This document shows positions 1 through 10,005 of a stretch of DNA of 64,000 nucleotides, in pieces; position 1 is the first letter of the stretch, and the number at the start of each line of letters is the position of its first letter. Source of the DNA: Asterella californica (lineage: Eukaryota; Streptophyta; Marchantiopsida; Marchantiales; Aytoniaceae). The notes beneath the pieces were generated by a model that saw only the letters and a program-made list of their open reading frames with translations, was not told the DNA's origin and made no database searches. The stretch is from positions 29,672,001-29,736,000 of the forward strand of contig JAYKYS010000006.1 of NCBI GenBank assembly GCA_036924285.1. Direction: 5' to 3'. The translations under genes were made by a program, and so were the position numbers.

Positions 1-2
1 GT

Positions 3-335
3 GCTTGCCCCAACATCAAGGTAACTGTGGGTGACATCAGTGATGTTCAGAATTTCTTTGTGCAGGACATGTCAACCTATCCTATCATTCTAGGGCAGCC
101 TTACATTACAGCTGTTAGAATGGAGACACGAGTTATGGATGATGGTTCAGCTTATGCTAGGATACGTAGTAGAGATGGCAAAAGAGCTGTTCAGTTTTTG
201 ACCGTTGCTGCAGAACATGAGAGGAATCGTGATAGCTTGAGAGACCGTCCACTACCTAAGATTACTCAGGAGTTTAGAGAGTCTAGGGGTTTTGGCAGAG
301 TACCATTGAAGAGCGAGACTTCAACGGTACAGTAG
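3..335 (+). CDS. Retrotransposon aspartic protease, C-terminal end (partial)
   Basis: The frame is open from the left edge to a stop at 333-335. It carries the late aspartic-protease signature PIILGQPY, comparable to the ILGxxFL motif that closes retroelement proteases; the catalytic DTG/DSG triad must lie upstream of the window. The polymerase frame begins in another phase (open from 287) and overlaps this one by about 49 bases, so reaching pol needs a -1 shift, or a one-base indel has split a once continuous gag-pol. No initiation codon is expected because this is the middle of a polyprotein. Confidence 0.7.
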   Translation, partial: ACPNIKVTVGDISDVQNFFVQDMSTYPIILGQPYITAVRMETRVMDDGSAYARIRSRDGKRAVQFLTVAAEHERNRDSLRDRPLPKITQEFRESRGFGRVPLKSETSTVQ

Positions 336-394
336 AGATAGGATTCTCGCCTGATCCAGTAGAGCAGGAAGCTTTATCCACTAGCTTCTTAGGG

Positions 395-3300
395 TTGACA
401 TCATGTGGATCAGTGTGTTATAGGAAGGTTGAGAATCTGAAGAGGTTTGAGAGGCAACATGTGAAGAATGTACAACAATCTTTGTGGGATAGTGGAGAGT
501 TAGCAGGAGATGAATACATATCTGGGGTGTTTGAAGAACAGTATTTGATAGATACTATAGGGGAGTTGAAATCTATAGTAGAAAGTTCTATAGATGATGT
601 AGATAGAGTGGTGAGAGTGAGCTCCAAGGAGCTTTATGATGTAATTGATAAGTTTATAGATCGGCAAGAGGTGTATGTGGAGACCAAGTACAAGTCAGTG
701 GCAAAGAAAGTCAAACCAGTGGCTTTGCCTTTACCACTCGATTACAATCAGAAGATGGAGCAAGCTGCACGAGAGCCGACGCTCAGAGGACCGAGAAGAA
801 TTGGGCACCAGTTCACAGAAACAACACTGAAGGAGCTGAAGATTGGAGGTGATGGATTTCTTACCGAGCAAGAGAAGAAGAGCTTCAGGGAGATGCTATC
901 TAGGCATGGTAAGGCGTTTGCATTTGAGTCACATGAAGTAGGATGTGTAGATCCAAGTGTAGTTGCACCTATGGTAATCTTTACTATACCGCATGTGCCT
1001 TGGAATCTACGTCCTATCCCTGTGCCTAGAGCTCATCTGCCAAAGCTGATAGACTTGCTCAATGAGAGGATTAGGATGGGTATCTTGGAACCGTCTATAG
1101 CTCCCTATTCTAGCAGATGGTTTACTGTTCCGAAGAAGAGTGGAGCTTTGAGGTTTATCCAAGATATGCAGCCAGTTAACAAGGTGACTATCAGGAATAT
1201 GGGTATAGGACCTATTGTAGACGAGTTTGCAGAGGCTTTTGCTGGTCGTGCTATCTATTCCATGGGAGACTTATATTCAGGTTATGACCAGTTTCAATTA
1301 TCCTCTGAGAGTAGAGACTTGACTACAATGAGGACACCTTTAGGGTTACTAAGGATGTGCACCTTACCGCAAGGTGCTACCAATTCGGTAGCACATATGA
1401 TGAATGGCATGAACAAAGTTTTGAGGGACTTCATTCCTGAAAAAACTATGCCATTCCTTGATGATGTGCCGATCAAAGGGTGTGCTGAGGAGGAGAAGAA
1501 TGAGGTAAAAGATCAGAGGGGGTGCCGTAAGTTTGTAGCAGATCACATAGCTGATTGTGATAAGATACTGAGTCGATTGGAAGAGGTTCATTTGACTTTA
1601 TCAGGAGCCAAGTCTGTGTTTGGAGTACAAGAGGTGTTAATAGTGGGACATCTGTGTGGATCTTATGGTCGGAAACCTTGTCCAAACAAGGTTGATGCCA
1701 TCCGAAGGATGAAGGAGACATGTGGATCGGTTACTGAGGTGAGAAGGTTTCTAGGAGCATGTGTGTTTTATCATATATGGATTCCACACTTTGCACATGT
1801 AGCAGATCCGTTGTACAAGTTGCTGAGGAAGGGGCAGAGATTTCAGTGGCAAGAGGAGCAAAGCGAGTCTATGAAGAAGTTGAAGGATCTGTTGTCTTCA
1901 CCACCAACTCTACGGAAGGTAACATATGAGTCGGGCAGATCTGTTATCCTTACTGTTGATACTAGTCCTATTGGCATTGGATGGGCTGTAGGACAAGACG
2001 ATGAGGATGGAAATAGATATGTGGTGCGTTTTGGAGCTAAGGTCTTAAGTTCACGACAGAGAGACTACCCTCAGGTCAAGAGAGAGCTATGGGGAGTAGT
2101 TACTGCGATGAAGAGTGATAAGGAATACTTGATAGGAGCACCTGTGGTTGTGGAGACAGATTGTTTACCTCTCTTGGGAATGATCACTAGTTGTACAACT
2201 CCAGATATTGCTATGTTGAGGTGGATAGCATATATCAAGTCCTTGAACCCAGAGTTTAGACATATTGCAAGGAAGGACAATCCTGTGGCAGATATGTTAT
2301 CAAGGGCTAGGTATTACGATGAGAAAGAAATGATAGATGATCAGGAGGATGTGGGAACAGAGTTCTATTCTAGTGCTCTTGCTAGAAGGGATAGAAGCTG
2401 TTTTGCAGCCTCGTTGGAGTTTTTTGAGAAAACTATGTATGATGGCGAGTGGTTGGATCTTGGGCGCTATTTGAGTTCACTGGAAAGGCAAGAAGGCTGG
2501 TCTGATGCAGATTTCAAGAGGATCCGTAGAATAGCTTATGGATACTTTTTACATGGAGGGCATCTATGGAAGCGCCCTAAGCTACAAGGAGGTATACCGC
2601 AACGGGTAGTATGTGACTTGGAATTGCAGCAGAAGCTGATCAAGGAGTTCCATGAGAGTTTATGGGCTGGTCATAGAGGAGTTTGGGCTACATTTGCCAA
2701 GATGAAGGAAAAGTATTGGTGGAAGGGTATGTATAAGGATGTAGTACAGTTTGTTTCATCTTGTATACCTTGCCAGATGTATTCCAACGTACGTCATCGT
2801 GATGGATTGCATCCTACTTATCCTTTAGCCATTCATTACAAATGGGTAGTTGATCTGGTAACTATGCCATTTGGACTTGGACAAATGAGGTATCTAGTCT
2901 TGGCTAGAGAAGATCTATCTAACCAAGTCGAAGGCCGTGCCCTGAGGACGAAGACCACTGCTAGTGTCTGCCGCTTTCTACTTGAAGATGTTATTTGTAG
3001 GTATGGGTGTGTGGGAAAGATCACTGCAGATAGGGGTGAGCTGGATGCACAAGAAGCTGTTGAGTTCTTCAAGCGATTGGGAATCAAGTTGGCGTTAACC
3101 ACTGCTTACAATCCTGAAGGGAATGGCAAGAGCGAAAGAGGTCATCCGCCAATCATCAAAGCTTTGGTAAAAGCTTGCAAGGGTAAGATCCGTGAATGGC
3201 CTAGACTGCTACCATTTGCTTTGTGGGCAGATCGTACAACTCATAGTACCGTTACAGGTTACATGCCAGCAGAGTTGATACTAGGGCAAAAACCTGTGAT

Positions 3301-3799
3301 GCCGATTGAGGAGGTTGTGCCTACTTGGAATGTTTTGCCATGGGAAGATGGTAGAAGTACGGAGGATCTTCTTGCGCTAAGGATCCAGCAGTTAAAACGA
3401 AGACCTGAAGATGTTGCCAAAGCTGTGGAAAGGTTAAAGACTGCTAGAGAGAGAAACAAAGGCAGATTTGATAGGACGCATAGATTACGGCCCAAACCAG
3501 TTAAGGAAGGTGATTGGGTGTTAGTCTATGATAGTAGTCTTGATAATCAGCATAGCGCTATCAGAAAGTTTTCCAAGAGATGGTTTGGACCTTATGTGGT
3601 GTTAGAAGTTTATGATAATGCCACATATTCTTTGAGAGAGTTAGATGGTGCAGTGCTCAAGATACCAGTCGCAGGGAAGAGAATCAAGCTCTTTAGAAGG
3701 AGAGAGGACGACCAGAACATTGCAGAGCTTACTGAGGATGAAGCTGAAGACTCAATGGAGGTTGAAGATGAATTTGAAGCTGAAGCTGAAGAGTCTTGA
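395..3799 (+). CDS. Ty3/gypsy pol: reverse transcriptase, RNase H, integrase
   Basis: An open frame of about 1,134 codons; it is open from 287 and has no convincing ATG, so it is probably made as part of a polyprotein. The reverse transcriptase has its first catalytic Asp in MGDLYSGYD (about residue 292) and an FLDD box (Asp 356-357), a variant of YxDD. RNase H follows with LTVDTS (about Asp 522), KRELWG and ETDCLPL as candidate catalytic residues. Integrase has an HHCC zinc module (FHESLWAGH ... CIPCQ), a D-D-E core (DLVTMPF, ITADRGEL, GKSERG, about residues 820-914) and a GPY motif in RWFGPYVVLEV. All catalytic residues seem intact, so the copy could be young. It copies the element's RNA and inserts the DNA product in the nucleus. 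Confidence 0.9.
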   Translation: MTSCGSVCYRKVENLKRFERQHVKNVQQSLWDSGELAGDEYISGVFEEQYLIDTIGELKSIVESSIDDVDRVVRVSSKELYDVIDKFIDRQEVYVETKYKSVAKKVKPVALPLPLDYNQKMEQAAREPTLRGPRRIGHQFTETTLKELKIGGDGFLTEQEKKSFREMLSRHGKAFAFESHEVGCVDPSVVAPMVIFTIPHVPWNLRPIPVPRAHLPKLIDLLNERIRMGILEPSIAPYSSRWFTVPKKSGALRFIQDMQPVNKVTIRNMGIGPIVDEFAEAFAGRAIYSMGDLYSGYDQFQLSSESRDLTTMRTPLGLLRMCTLPQGATNSVAHMMNGMNKVLRDFIPEKTMPFLDDVPIKGCAEEEKNEVKDQRGCRKFVADHIADCDKILSRLEEVHLTLSGAKSVFGVQEVLIVGHLCGSYGRKPCPNKVDAIRRMKETCGSVTEVRRFLGACVFYHIWIPHFAHVADPLYKLLRKGQRFQWQEEQSESMKKLKDLLSSPPTLRKVTYESGRSVILTVDTSPIGIGWAVGQDDEDGNRYVVRFGAKVLSSRQRDYPQVKRELWGVVTAMKSDKEYLIGAPVVVETDCLPLLGMITSCTTPDIAMLRWIAYIKSLNPEFRHIARKDNPVADMLSRARYYDEKEMIDDQEDVGTEFYSSALARRDRSCFAASLEFFEKTMYDGEWLDLGRYLSSLERQEGWSDADFKRIRRIAYGYFLHGGHLWKRPKLQGGIPQRVVCDLELQQKLIKEFHESLWAGHRGVWATFAKMKEKYWWKGMYKDVVQFVSSCIPCQMYSNVRHRDGLHPTYPLAIHYKWVVDLVTMPFGLGQMRYLVLAREDLSNQVEGRALRTKTTASVCRFLLEDVICRYGCVGKITADRGELDAQEAVEFFKRLGIKLALTTAYNPEGNGKSERGHPPIIKALVKACKGKIREWPRLLPFALWADRTTHSTVTGYMPAELILGQKPVMPIEEVVPTWNVLPWEDGRSTEDLLALRIQQLKRRPEDVAKAVERLKTARERNKGRFDRTHRLRPKPVKEGDWVLVYDSSLDNQHSAIRKFSKRWFGPYVVLEVYDNATYSLRELDGAVLKIPVAGKRIKLFRRREDDQNIAELTEDEAEDSMEVEDEFEAEAEES

Positions 3800-5057
3800 T
3801 CTGGTCTGGCACATACCGGAGGATGTGCAGGTTCAGAGGGGGGTGGATGTCGCGCCATTTGGCGGCTACATGCTTGACTTCTACTCCGACGCTTAGGTTT
3901 GGTAGTTCTAGAAGTTAGCTCATATTACTTCTAGTCCTTTATGTATATGTTTGACACCTTTGCATATGGTGTTAACACTATTTTGAGTCCTAGCAGGCTG
4001 ATAGTATGTTAGTTGTCTTGTTCAAGCATTTGTGCGCTTGTGCAAGTGACTTCTTACTTGTCTATGACGTTCAATGTACATAACTTAGGGTTTCCATGCT
4101 GATGGGGGTTTGAGCTCATGGGTTGTACTTACTTGTCACCCGTGCACGCTTTCTAGCTAATTTAAGTTATTTTTCGGGGCTATGTGTCATTTTAGGTAGT
4201 TTAAGTTTTACGCTGGCACTCTAGGGGGCTTGACGTGGTAGCCTATGAGTGTAGAAAAGTTACCAGGTAGTTTAAGGCACAAAAGGACAGTCAAGTGGAG
4301 CTATGAACTCCCATTGGTCCATTTTTGTCTTTTGTAAAACTCTAAGTTTAGAAACAGAGCTCTAGAGGAGAGTTCGAGCAATTGGTGAGGGATCTTCGAA
4401 ATCTGAGAGCACAGGAAGGGAGAGCTCGTCGTGCCAAGCACTGTCAGTGAAATTTTTGCTCGATTTGGATCAATAAACAAGGAGTTATGCCCAATTGAAG
4501 TTCGGATTGTGTCAAAACTGCGTCACTTTTGTTGATTTTGGGGTTTTCGGTGCCAATTGCAGCAGAATTGAGGAAATCGCTTCAAAACTTCGTGGTTGCG
4601 TTCACTGTCAGGAGGGCTACGACTGTCCAAAAAGTTTTGAATCATTTGAGTAACTGAGTAATTCAGGGCGGCCGCTGAAGCAGAGGGGGTCTGAAAAGCT
4701 CTTAATCTAGAGCAGCGACTTTAGAGAAGGAGATCTGGAGTTCTACAAACATTCAGGAGTCCCAACTTCACAGGGATGTTCAGCATCCTGTAGACTTCAA
4801 ATACTGTGAGAAGATTTGAAATTCATCGAGCCAATTCTCTGTTCTATGTCTGAATAGCTATCTAGGTACCAGAAATTGCCATAATTCTCTTATTCAGAAC
4901 TTTTCTGTTCATATCTCCGTGTCAGAATTTGATCTCAGGTTGAAACTTCGTCTGTGAGTTCAGTAGTACCTCATTTGCATGTAGGGGAAGTTTAGAGGTC
5001 TAAACCTTCATAGTTTTCCTCTCTTTGAGTGTCAAAGTTCACCGCTTAAGCCTATTA
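3800..5057 (+). other. Retrotransposon 3' untranslated region and probable 3' LTR
   Basis: There is no coding frame here. The sequence is typical non-coding 3' element DNA with a purine-rich run just after the pol stop (about 3834-3845). The LTR itself cannot be delimited because its partner lies outside the window. A NotI-type GC-rich octamer near 4670 is the only distinctive site. Confidence 0.45.
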
Positions 5058-6617
5058 CTACCAGTGAGACCTAAATTTCGCTTTTGAGCATATCAGAGGA
5101 TCATACACTCCTGTGTGAGTGTTTATAGCTCCTGTCGTGACCTGAAAGCCAACCTCTTGAGTAAACAACCACAGCCAGAAGCCCAGCGCTTTCCTAGGTA
5201 GACGGATCACACTCCGACACCGTACATTCATTTGGATGTGTTGTCCACAATGCCCGTGGACAACTTCAGGGAATACATCTGAAACAGCTCTTTCTAAGCC
5301 CTTCTGTCTATCGCTGATTATCACAGTCTGAGGAGAAATAATACCATGTATAGAGTTGCGGAGATGTTGACAGAACCATGTCCAGTTTGCAGTGTCTTCT
5401 TGTGGTGCAACTGCGAAGCCTAAAATGATTGCTTCATTTGCACCATCCAACACTGAAGCTAGAAATATTTGGCATGGAAACTTTCTGGACTTGCTATGAC
5501 AAGCATCCAAACATATCACTTTCTGACACAAAGGAAATATATCACGAGTGGCACTAGGACACACATAATATCTACTAAATATTGTTGTGTTACATTCCCA
5601 AGTACCCCAATCCACGACTGCCATGGGATCTACTTCAAGTATACGTCTACATACAGAAGGAATGTAATAGAAGGATGATGCTTGATTACCCTCCAACCAG
5701 TCCCGAGAATGCTCTCGACTCCTCCACACCTGATAGTAAGGAGCCCTCTTATTGAATGTAGTCCGAAGATCTTCCATGAGATTTTGTATGGGAGTGTTGG
5801 GGTCAATGGCGACTCTGTTACACATGACTGCAGCAAGGAATTTCGAGTTCGATGCAGGTCCACGCCAGTATCCGATCTGACTAAGACAACTGTGCTCTAA
5901 ATCACAAATAGTAATAGTAATTCGTCTTGTGAACTTGCCCTTCTGTGCTCTAACTCTCCATTTGCATGGATGCTCCATATCACTATCTCGAGCATTAGCC
6001 CCATAAAAGGTAGTTCTCCCAGCGGATTGATATCGAAATCTTTCACCACAATGACCGTTAACTGATTCTCTTCTTGATTGACCTTGTGGAGGTTCTGACC
6101 GACCAGCTGCAAGCTGCCTTACTGAGGCTCTACGTCTTTGTGTATATTCGTGGAAGCTACGAGGCTGACTGTTTCTGTGACTCGTTTCAGCACTATTTGA
6201 TGTTACAGATCTATCTTCGAATAATTTTCTACAACGAGCCTTCGCTCCATACCTGCACACTCTAACTCTATAGTTTTGAGAGTTTTTCAATTTATGACTC
6301 GCTCGGCTATTCAAAAAACACCAACAGTCAACGGCGAAATCGAACTCCTTAAAGGATTCAAATTCTGATCCGAGACACACTTTGCATGCAAGAGCTCTCA
6401 AGGACTCCAAAGTCTTGCCTTGGAGTAACCGATTCACTCTTCTCGCATCGGTCATTTCTCGTCGCCATCTTTCTAGCACGCTCTCCTCAATAAGACCCTC
6501 AGAACGTACATCCATAGTGAAGCTCCTTTCTTCATCTTCGAAATGCAATCCGTCTAAACAATCATCATTGTCGCTCTCAATATCGAGATTCATAACATTG
6601 TATCGTTCAGTCGGCAT
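5058..6617 (-). CDS. MuDR/MULE-family transposase, C-terminally incomplete
   Basis: A frame of about 519 codons from an ATG at 6617; it can be extended to 6707 only through a GTG. The C-terminal half matches the MULE transposase domain: VICLDACHSK carries the first catalytic Asp (about residue 370) and VIISDRQKGLERAV the second (about 435), followed by the Cys/His cluster VHGHCGQHIQMNV. The N-terminal half holds an acidic stretch and a Cys/His region (MEHPCKWRVRA ... DLEHSC) like the FLYWCH/MuDR zinc-binding domain. MURA-type proteins normally continue through a helical insertion, the catalytic Glu and a CCHC SWIM finger; here the frame ends soon after the second Asp, so it is truncated or its end is spliced on. 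Convincing terminal inverted repeats were not found. Confidence 0.75.
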   Translation of the reverse strand: MPTERYNVMNLDIESDNDDCLDGLHFEDEERSFTMDVRSEGLIEESVLERWRREMTDARRVNRLLQGKTLESLRALACKVCLGSEFESFKEFDFAVDCWCFLNSRASHKLKNSQNYRVRVCRYGAKARCRKLFEDRSVTSNSAETSHRNSQPRSFHEYTQRRRASVRQLAAGRSEPPQGQSRRESVNGHCGERFRYQSAGRTTFYGANARDSDMEHPCKWRVRAQKGKFTRRITITICDLEHSCLSQIGYWRGPASNSKFLAAVMCNRVAIDPNTPIQNLMEDLRTTFNKRAPYYQVWRSREHSRDWLEGNQASSFYYIPSVCRRILEVDPMAVVDWGTWECNTTIFSRYYVCPSATRDIFPLCQKVICLDACHSKSRKFPCQIFLASVLDGANEAIILGFAVAPQEDTANWTWFCQHLRNSIHGIISPQTVIISDRQKGLERAVSDVFPEVVHGHCGQHIQMNVRCRSVIRLPRKALGFWLWLFTQEVGFQVTTGAINTHTGVYDPLICSKAKFRSHW

Positions 6618-6903
6618 ATCGTTATCTCTGAATCTGTCCTTCTTATCACTCTCCACCGCCCCGTACTTCTGATCACTCTCCACTCTCCACCGCCCCGCCC
6701 TCTCCACTTCGCTTCGCTCTGATCAATACTCTCGGATTTTTTCAGTTCTATGTGATCTTCGTCATTGTTAATGTGCGGGAACTGTTATGATCTATTTCAA
6801 ATGTGTTATGATCTCTTTTACGCATAAAATTTGTCACTGTCTTGTTCCGATTCTTTCTCGCGAAACACACCCACTCGTCAGACGGTACATTTGCATGTCC
6901 CAA

Positions 6904-7046
6904 GTCAGACATTGCCACATCACCATGTGAACACACCACGTCAGACTACCCAACTGTGACGTGGCGATTTCACCACGTCAGACTGTCAATATGACATGGC
7001 GCACGCTCCACGTCGAACTGTCGTTATGACCTGGCATAACGGCTTG
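6904..7046. repeat. Four imperfect 36 bp tandem repeats upstream of the MULE transposase
   Basis: Units begin near 6904, 6939, 6976 and 7011 (spacing 35-37 bases). Each starts with CGTCAGACT or a close variant and contains a GACNTGGC-like core. They lie 290-430 bases upstream of the transposase start codon, where MULE subterminal repeats and promoter sites are usually found. Confidence 0.6.
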
Positions 7047-7090
7047 ATCTACATGGCGCGGTCGACCGGCATGACGGACGATGGGAGGTT

Positions 7091-7167
7091 GGGGGTGTGA
7101 TCAAGCAACCAAACGTTAAGAGGGGTGTGATCGAGCGCAGCGATCGTATTGGGGGTGTGATCAAGCC
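7091..7167. repeat. Three 30 bp direct repeats with core GGGGTGTGATCAAGC
   Basis: Copies begin near 7091, 7122 and 7151. The first and third share GGGGGTGTGATCAAGC; the middle one differs by one base (CGAGC). The sequence between the copies is not conserved. This could be a MULE terminal or subterminal repeat array, but no inverted partner was found on the far side of the transposase. Confidence 0.55.
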
Positions 7168-7169
7168 AA

Positions 7170-9540
7170 TTCTTGCCTTCGTGAGCCGTGAACGTACACA
7201 TCTATATACAAGTGTGAAATCAGTTTCGTCAAAAGGTGCGCTCCTATCGGTCTCCGGGTTGTGCTGCTCTCCTTTTGGGACTCCAGAGTATTCAAATGAG
7301 AGAACAGTGAGCTCGGCGCTATGTGAACAAGCAGGACATGCATCCACAAAGTCTCAGATACGACAAAATATGCATACTTCCTGAGCTTTGCATCGGAAAG
7401 AAAGAAGAGGACAAGCGTTGATAAAGTTATAAAATTATAACAAGTGGTTGAATCTAAATCATCATTGACTTTATAAATTATTATTTTCTGTACATATAAT
7501 AAATTCAGTTCAGTCATAACTGCAATATGTATTTGACCACTTCAATCCATTACAGAAATTAACATTCTCCTCCTTGTCCTTTGAAAGGAGCATGTTAAAA
7601 TTAATTTACCCTCCTTCAACATATATTCAATGTTTGAGTATATATACAACTAGGTCTTTTAAAGACCTCTAAGAGTGACCACTTTGAAATCGAATATAGC
7701 AGTAGTTTGAACCTTGAGTTGGGTTTTATCTTCAACCTATAATAACCTATTCTCCAAACACAACGGAGAAAATAGCAGCAATAACAATAATGACAAGCGG
7801 AGCAAAAAGACTAGCAGTGATAGCGATGTCGATGGTACGATAACGAGTGAAGAGCGGAAACGATGTGAATTGATGAATAGCAAAAGCACGAAGCGGCAAC
7901 ACATGCACAAGAACGACAACATAAATCTTATCTTGAATGAGGTCCAAATGAACGAGGGGCAACAACATAAACCTTATACATATCGTGAATGAGTGAGAAT
8001 AGAACCTCGTCAATAAATGGATGCACGATAATGCATGAAACCTGGAGAACGTGAGATCATAATGTAGCGCGACGAGAAAACATACAGTCTTATTCGAAAA
8101 CAACCGGTTGCTGCAATAGCAATAATAAGCAGAAGTGGCGAGCGACTAGACGAGAACGGTCAATTATGAAGATAACTTATAAGTGAACACGAGCGACAAT
8201 TCATAGCCCATGAATAGACTACTTCATGCTTGGCAAAAATGATGTCACAAGGCAAGGTCAAGTTGAGGACTTCTAGGTAGGTTGCATGTCTTCCGTCTTT
8301 GGTATACTCGTGGACTTTCCCAAGCCTTCTTTTATATAGAGATGGGTGTTTAACAAATATTTAAACCCAATCTAAGACAAGAACCACCGAGACGTAACTC
8401 AATACAAGAAAAAACTCTTTTGCTAATAAAAAAAACTCTTTTATCACATGTTCCAAACTGAGATTAAAAAAACATCCAATACAAACCACTAGCAAAAGTT
8501 AGATATCACAAGCCACACATAATCTACTAGAACTCAAGTGGGTCCAAAATGATATAAATTATAACGAACTCATCGACCACGAAGAACAAAGCACCTTTAG
8601 CTCGCAAGTGAATCAAACCAACTAGTCTCAATTCTTCAGAGATCACTTTATCCTATTTTCTTCTTCATCAACCGACTTCATCAGTGTAAAGCATGCACAG
8701 ATCTGAACATATTGATACATTGTGTACATCTATAAGATTTCTCAGTCCTCCAAAACATCTATCTACATATCGCAAGTATAAACTAACTCTTGAAACCACC
8801 CTTTTATGTCAGTGCTAGTACATACAACACTGATGATCGTTAATATTCAGTATTGACAAGCTAAAATCTAACTTGATTCTTCATCTCTTGAATCTCATAT
8901 TGTCATTAAACATCCAAACAAAGCAAATGAAATGTCTATGGAAAGCTTATAATCTATCACTTGGGGCAATGGAGATTTAAAAATGACATAAAAGGTTCAT
9001 TTTTTATCTGTTAACGTCTGTAGGATGATAATGCATAACCTTTGAATTTGAATTTTCATGTAGAAATCTGTCCATGACACAACACTATACTTCTCTCCCT
9101 TTAATCGTCTGACAATAGGACAAAATACACATCGCTACAACAAATTCCTCTCCCTTTTTGGTTTTCATTATGCTAATGCACAGCAACAAACATTTGGATG
9201 ATGAGCCATAATGACCGGAGAATATGATTTATAACTCCAAGAACAAGAGTTGTTCTGATTTTAGGATATTATTTTCATGTTTTTTTTGGGGAAATAAATT
9301 ACTTGACTTTATTTTCTAGAAATATCTCCGTGGTGGTAGAGAGAAAATGATATGGTAGCAATGAAACGCATGTGATATTTCATTGGTACATTTTTATAAT
9401 ATTTATACATTCTTCGATAAAAGCAAACGAAATTCACTGTACAAGGCCGTGGGAAGGATATTATTCACTTCGATCTAACTTCAGCAAGGTGATAATAATC
9501 ACTGATTAGCTTGATGATTATACAGTCCTTTTATTTCGTG
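7170..9540. other. AT-rich intergenic DNA, no gene seen
   Basis: Frames are short and overlap on both strands, for example 7714-7992 plus and 7747-8103 minus, with low-complexity composition and no recognisable domain. Nothing further was supported. Confidence 0.6.
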
Positions 9541-9571
9541 AGTGAGCCGTGGAACTCTTATTCTATTCGAG

Positions 9572-9621
9572 TGGAAACTGTGGAATGGCAATATTCCACA
9601 GTTGCCATTCCACAGTTTCCA
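9572..9621. repeat. Perfect 20 bp foldback with 10 base loop
   Basis: Arms 9572-9591 and 9602-9621 are perfect reverse complements. The 10 base spacer repeats most of the arm motif ATTCCACAG, so the motif occurs three times in 50 bases. It lies about 380 bases upstream of the PIG-S start codon. Confidence 0.85.
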
Positions 9622-9969
9622 GGGCGTCAGTTCACAGGTGCGAGAGTGTAAGCCACTCTCCAGTCAACCGTTTCATGGATGGTAAACGTAACGACCTGAA
9701 GAGAGCGGTCAGAATAAGAACGCGACCTTCTGTAGCAAGTGAGCTGCAACCGGACACGGAACGAAGATTTGAGCATGAGTTCCACACTCCGACATTTCAT
9801 GCGATCGAGATTTCGAATTTGATCCTCTTGTCTGAACCAGCAGCAGGGCGGAGGGAATTTTCAATGTTGGAGTTGAGATGTGTCCCGAAGATCAATTCAT
9901 CCGTGTAGTTGTGAGTTTGGGTCATGTAATTGGTTGGTCGGAAAGACTCGATAGATTATGAAATAGGTG

Positions 9970-10005
9970 ATGAAAGAAGGAGTTCTTTGGAGGAAAAATG
10001 GCTGA
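9970..10005 (+). promoter_or_regulatory. Overlapping upstream ORF of PIG-S (candidate)
   Basis: An ATG at 9970 opens an 11-codon frame whose TGA lies at 10003-10005, past the PIG-S ATG at 9998 and in another phase. If transcription starts upstream of 9970, ribosomes using this ATG would bypass the main start. The transcript start is unknown. Confidence 0.3.

Larger units (their letters stand above)
1..5050 (+). mobile_element. Ty3/gypsy LTR retrotransposon, 3' part
   Basis: The window opens inside an LTR retrotransposon. In order it shows the end of an aspartic protease, reverse transcriptase, RNase H, integrase and a GPY-type C-terminal module; the RT before integrase order is diagnostic of Ty3/gypsy. 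The gag region and 5' LTR lie outside the window. The right boundary is approximate: a purine-rich stretch near 3834-3845 could be the polypurine tract, and the 3' LTR would then lie between about 3846 and 5050, but without the 5' LTR its ends cannot be fixed. A decayed relative lies on the minus strand at 39.4-40.7 kb. Confidence 0.85.

Noticed and set aside
9549..9908. 119-codon frame upstream of PIG-S
   Set aside because: It begins with a non-ATG codon, spans the foldback and has no recognisable domain.
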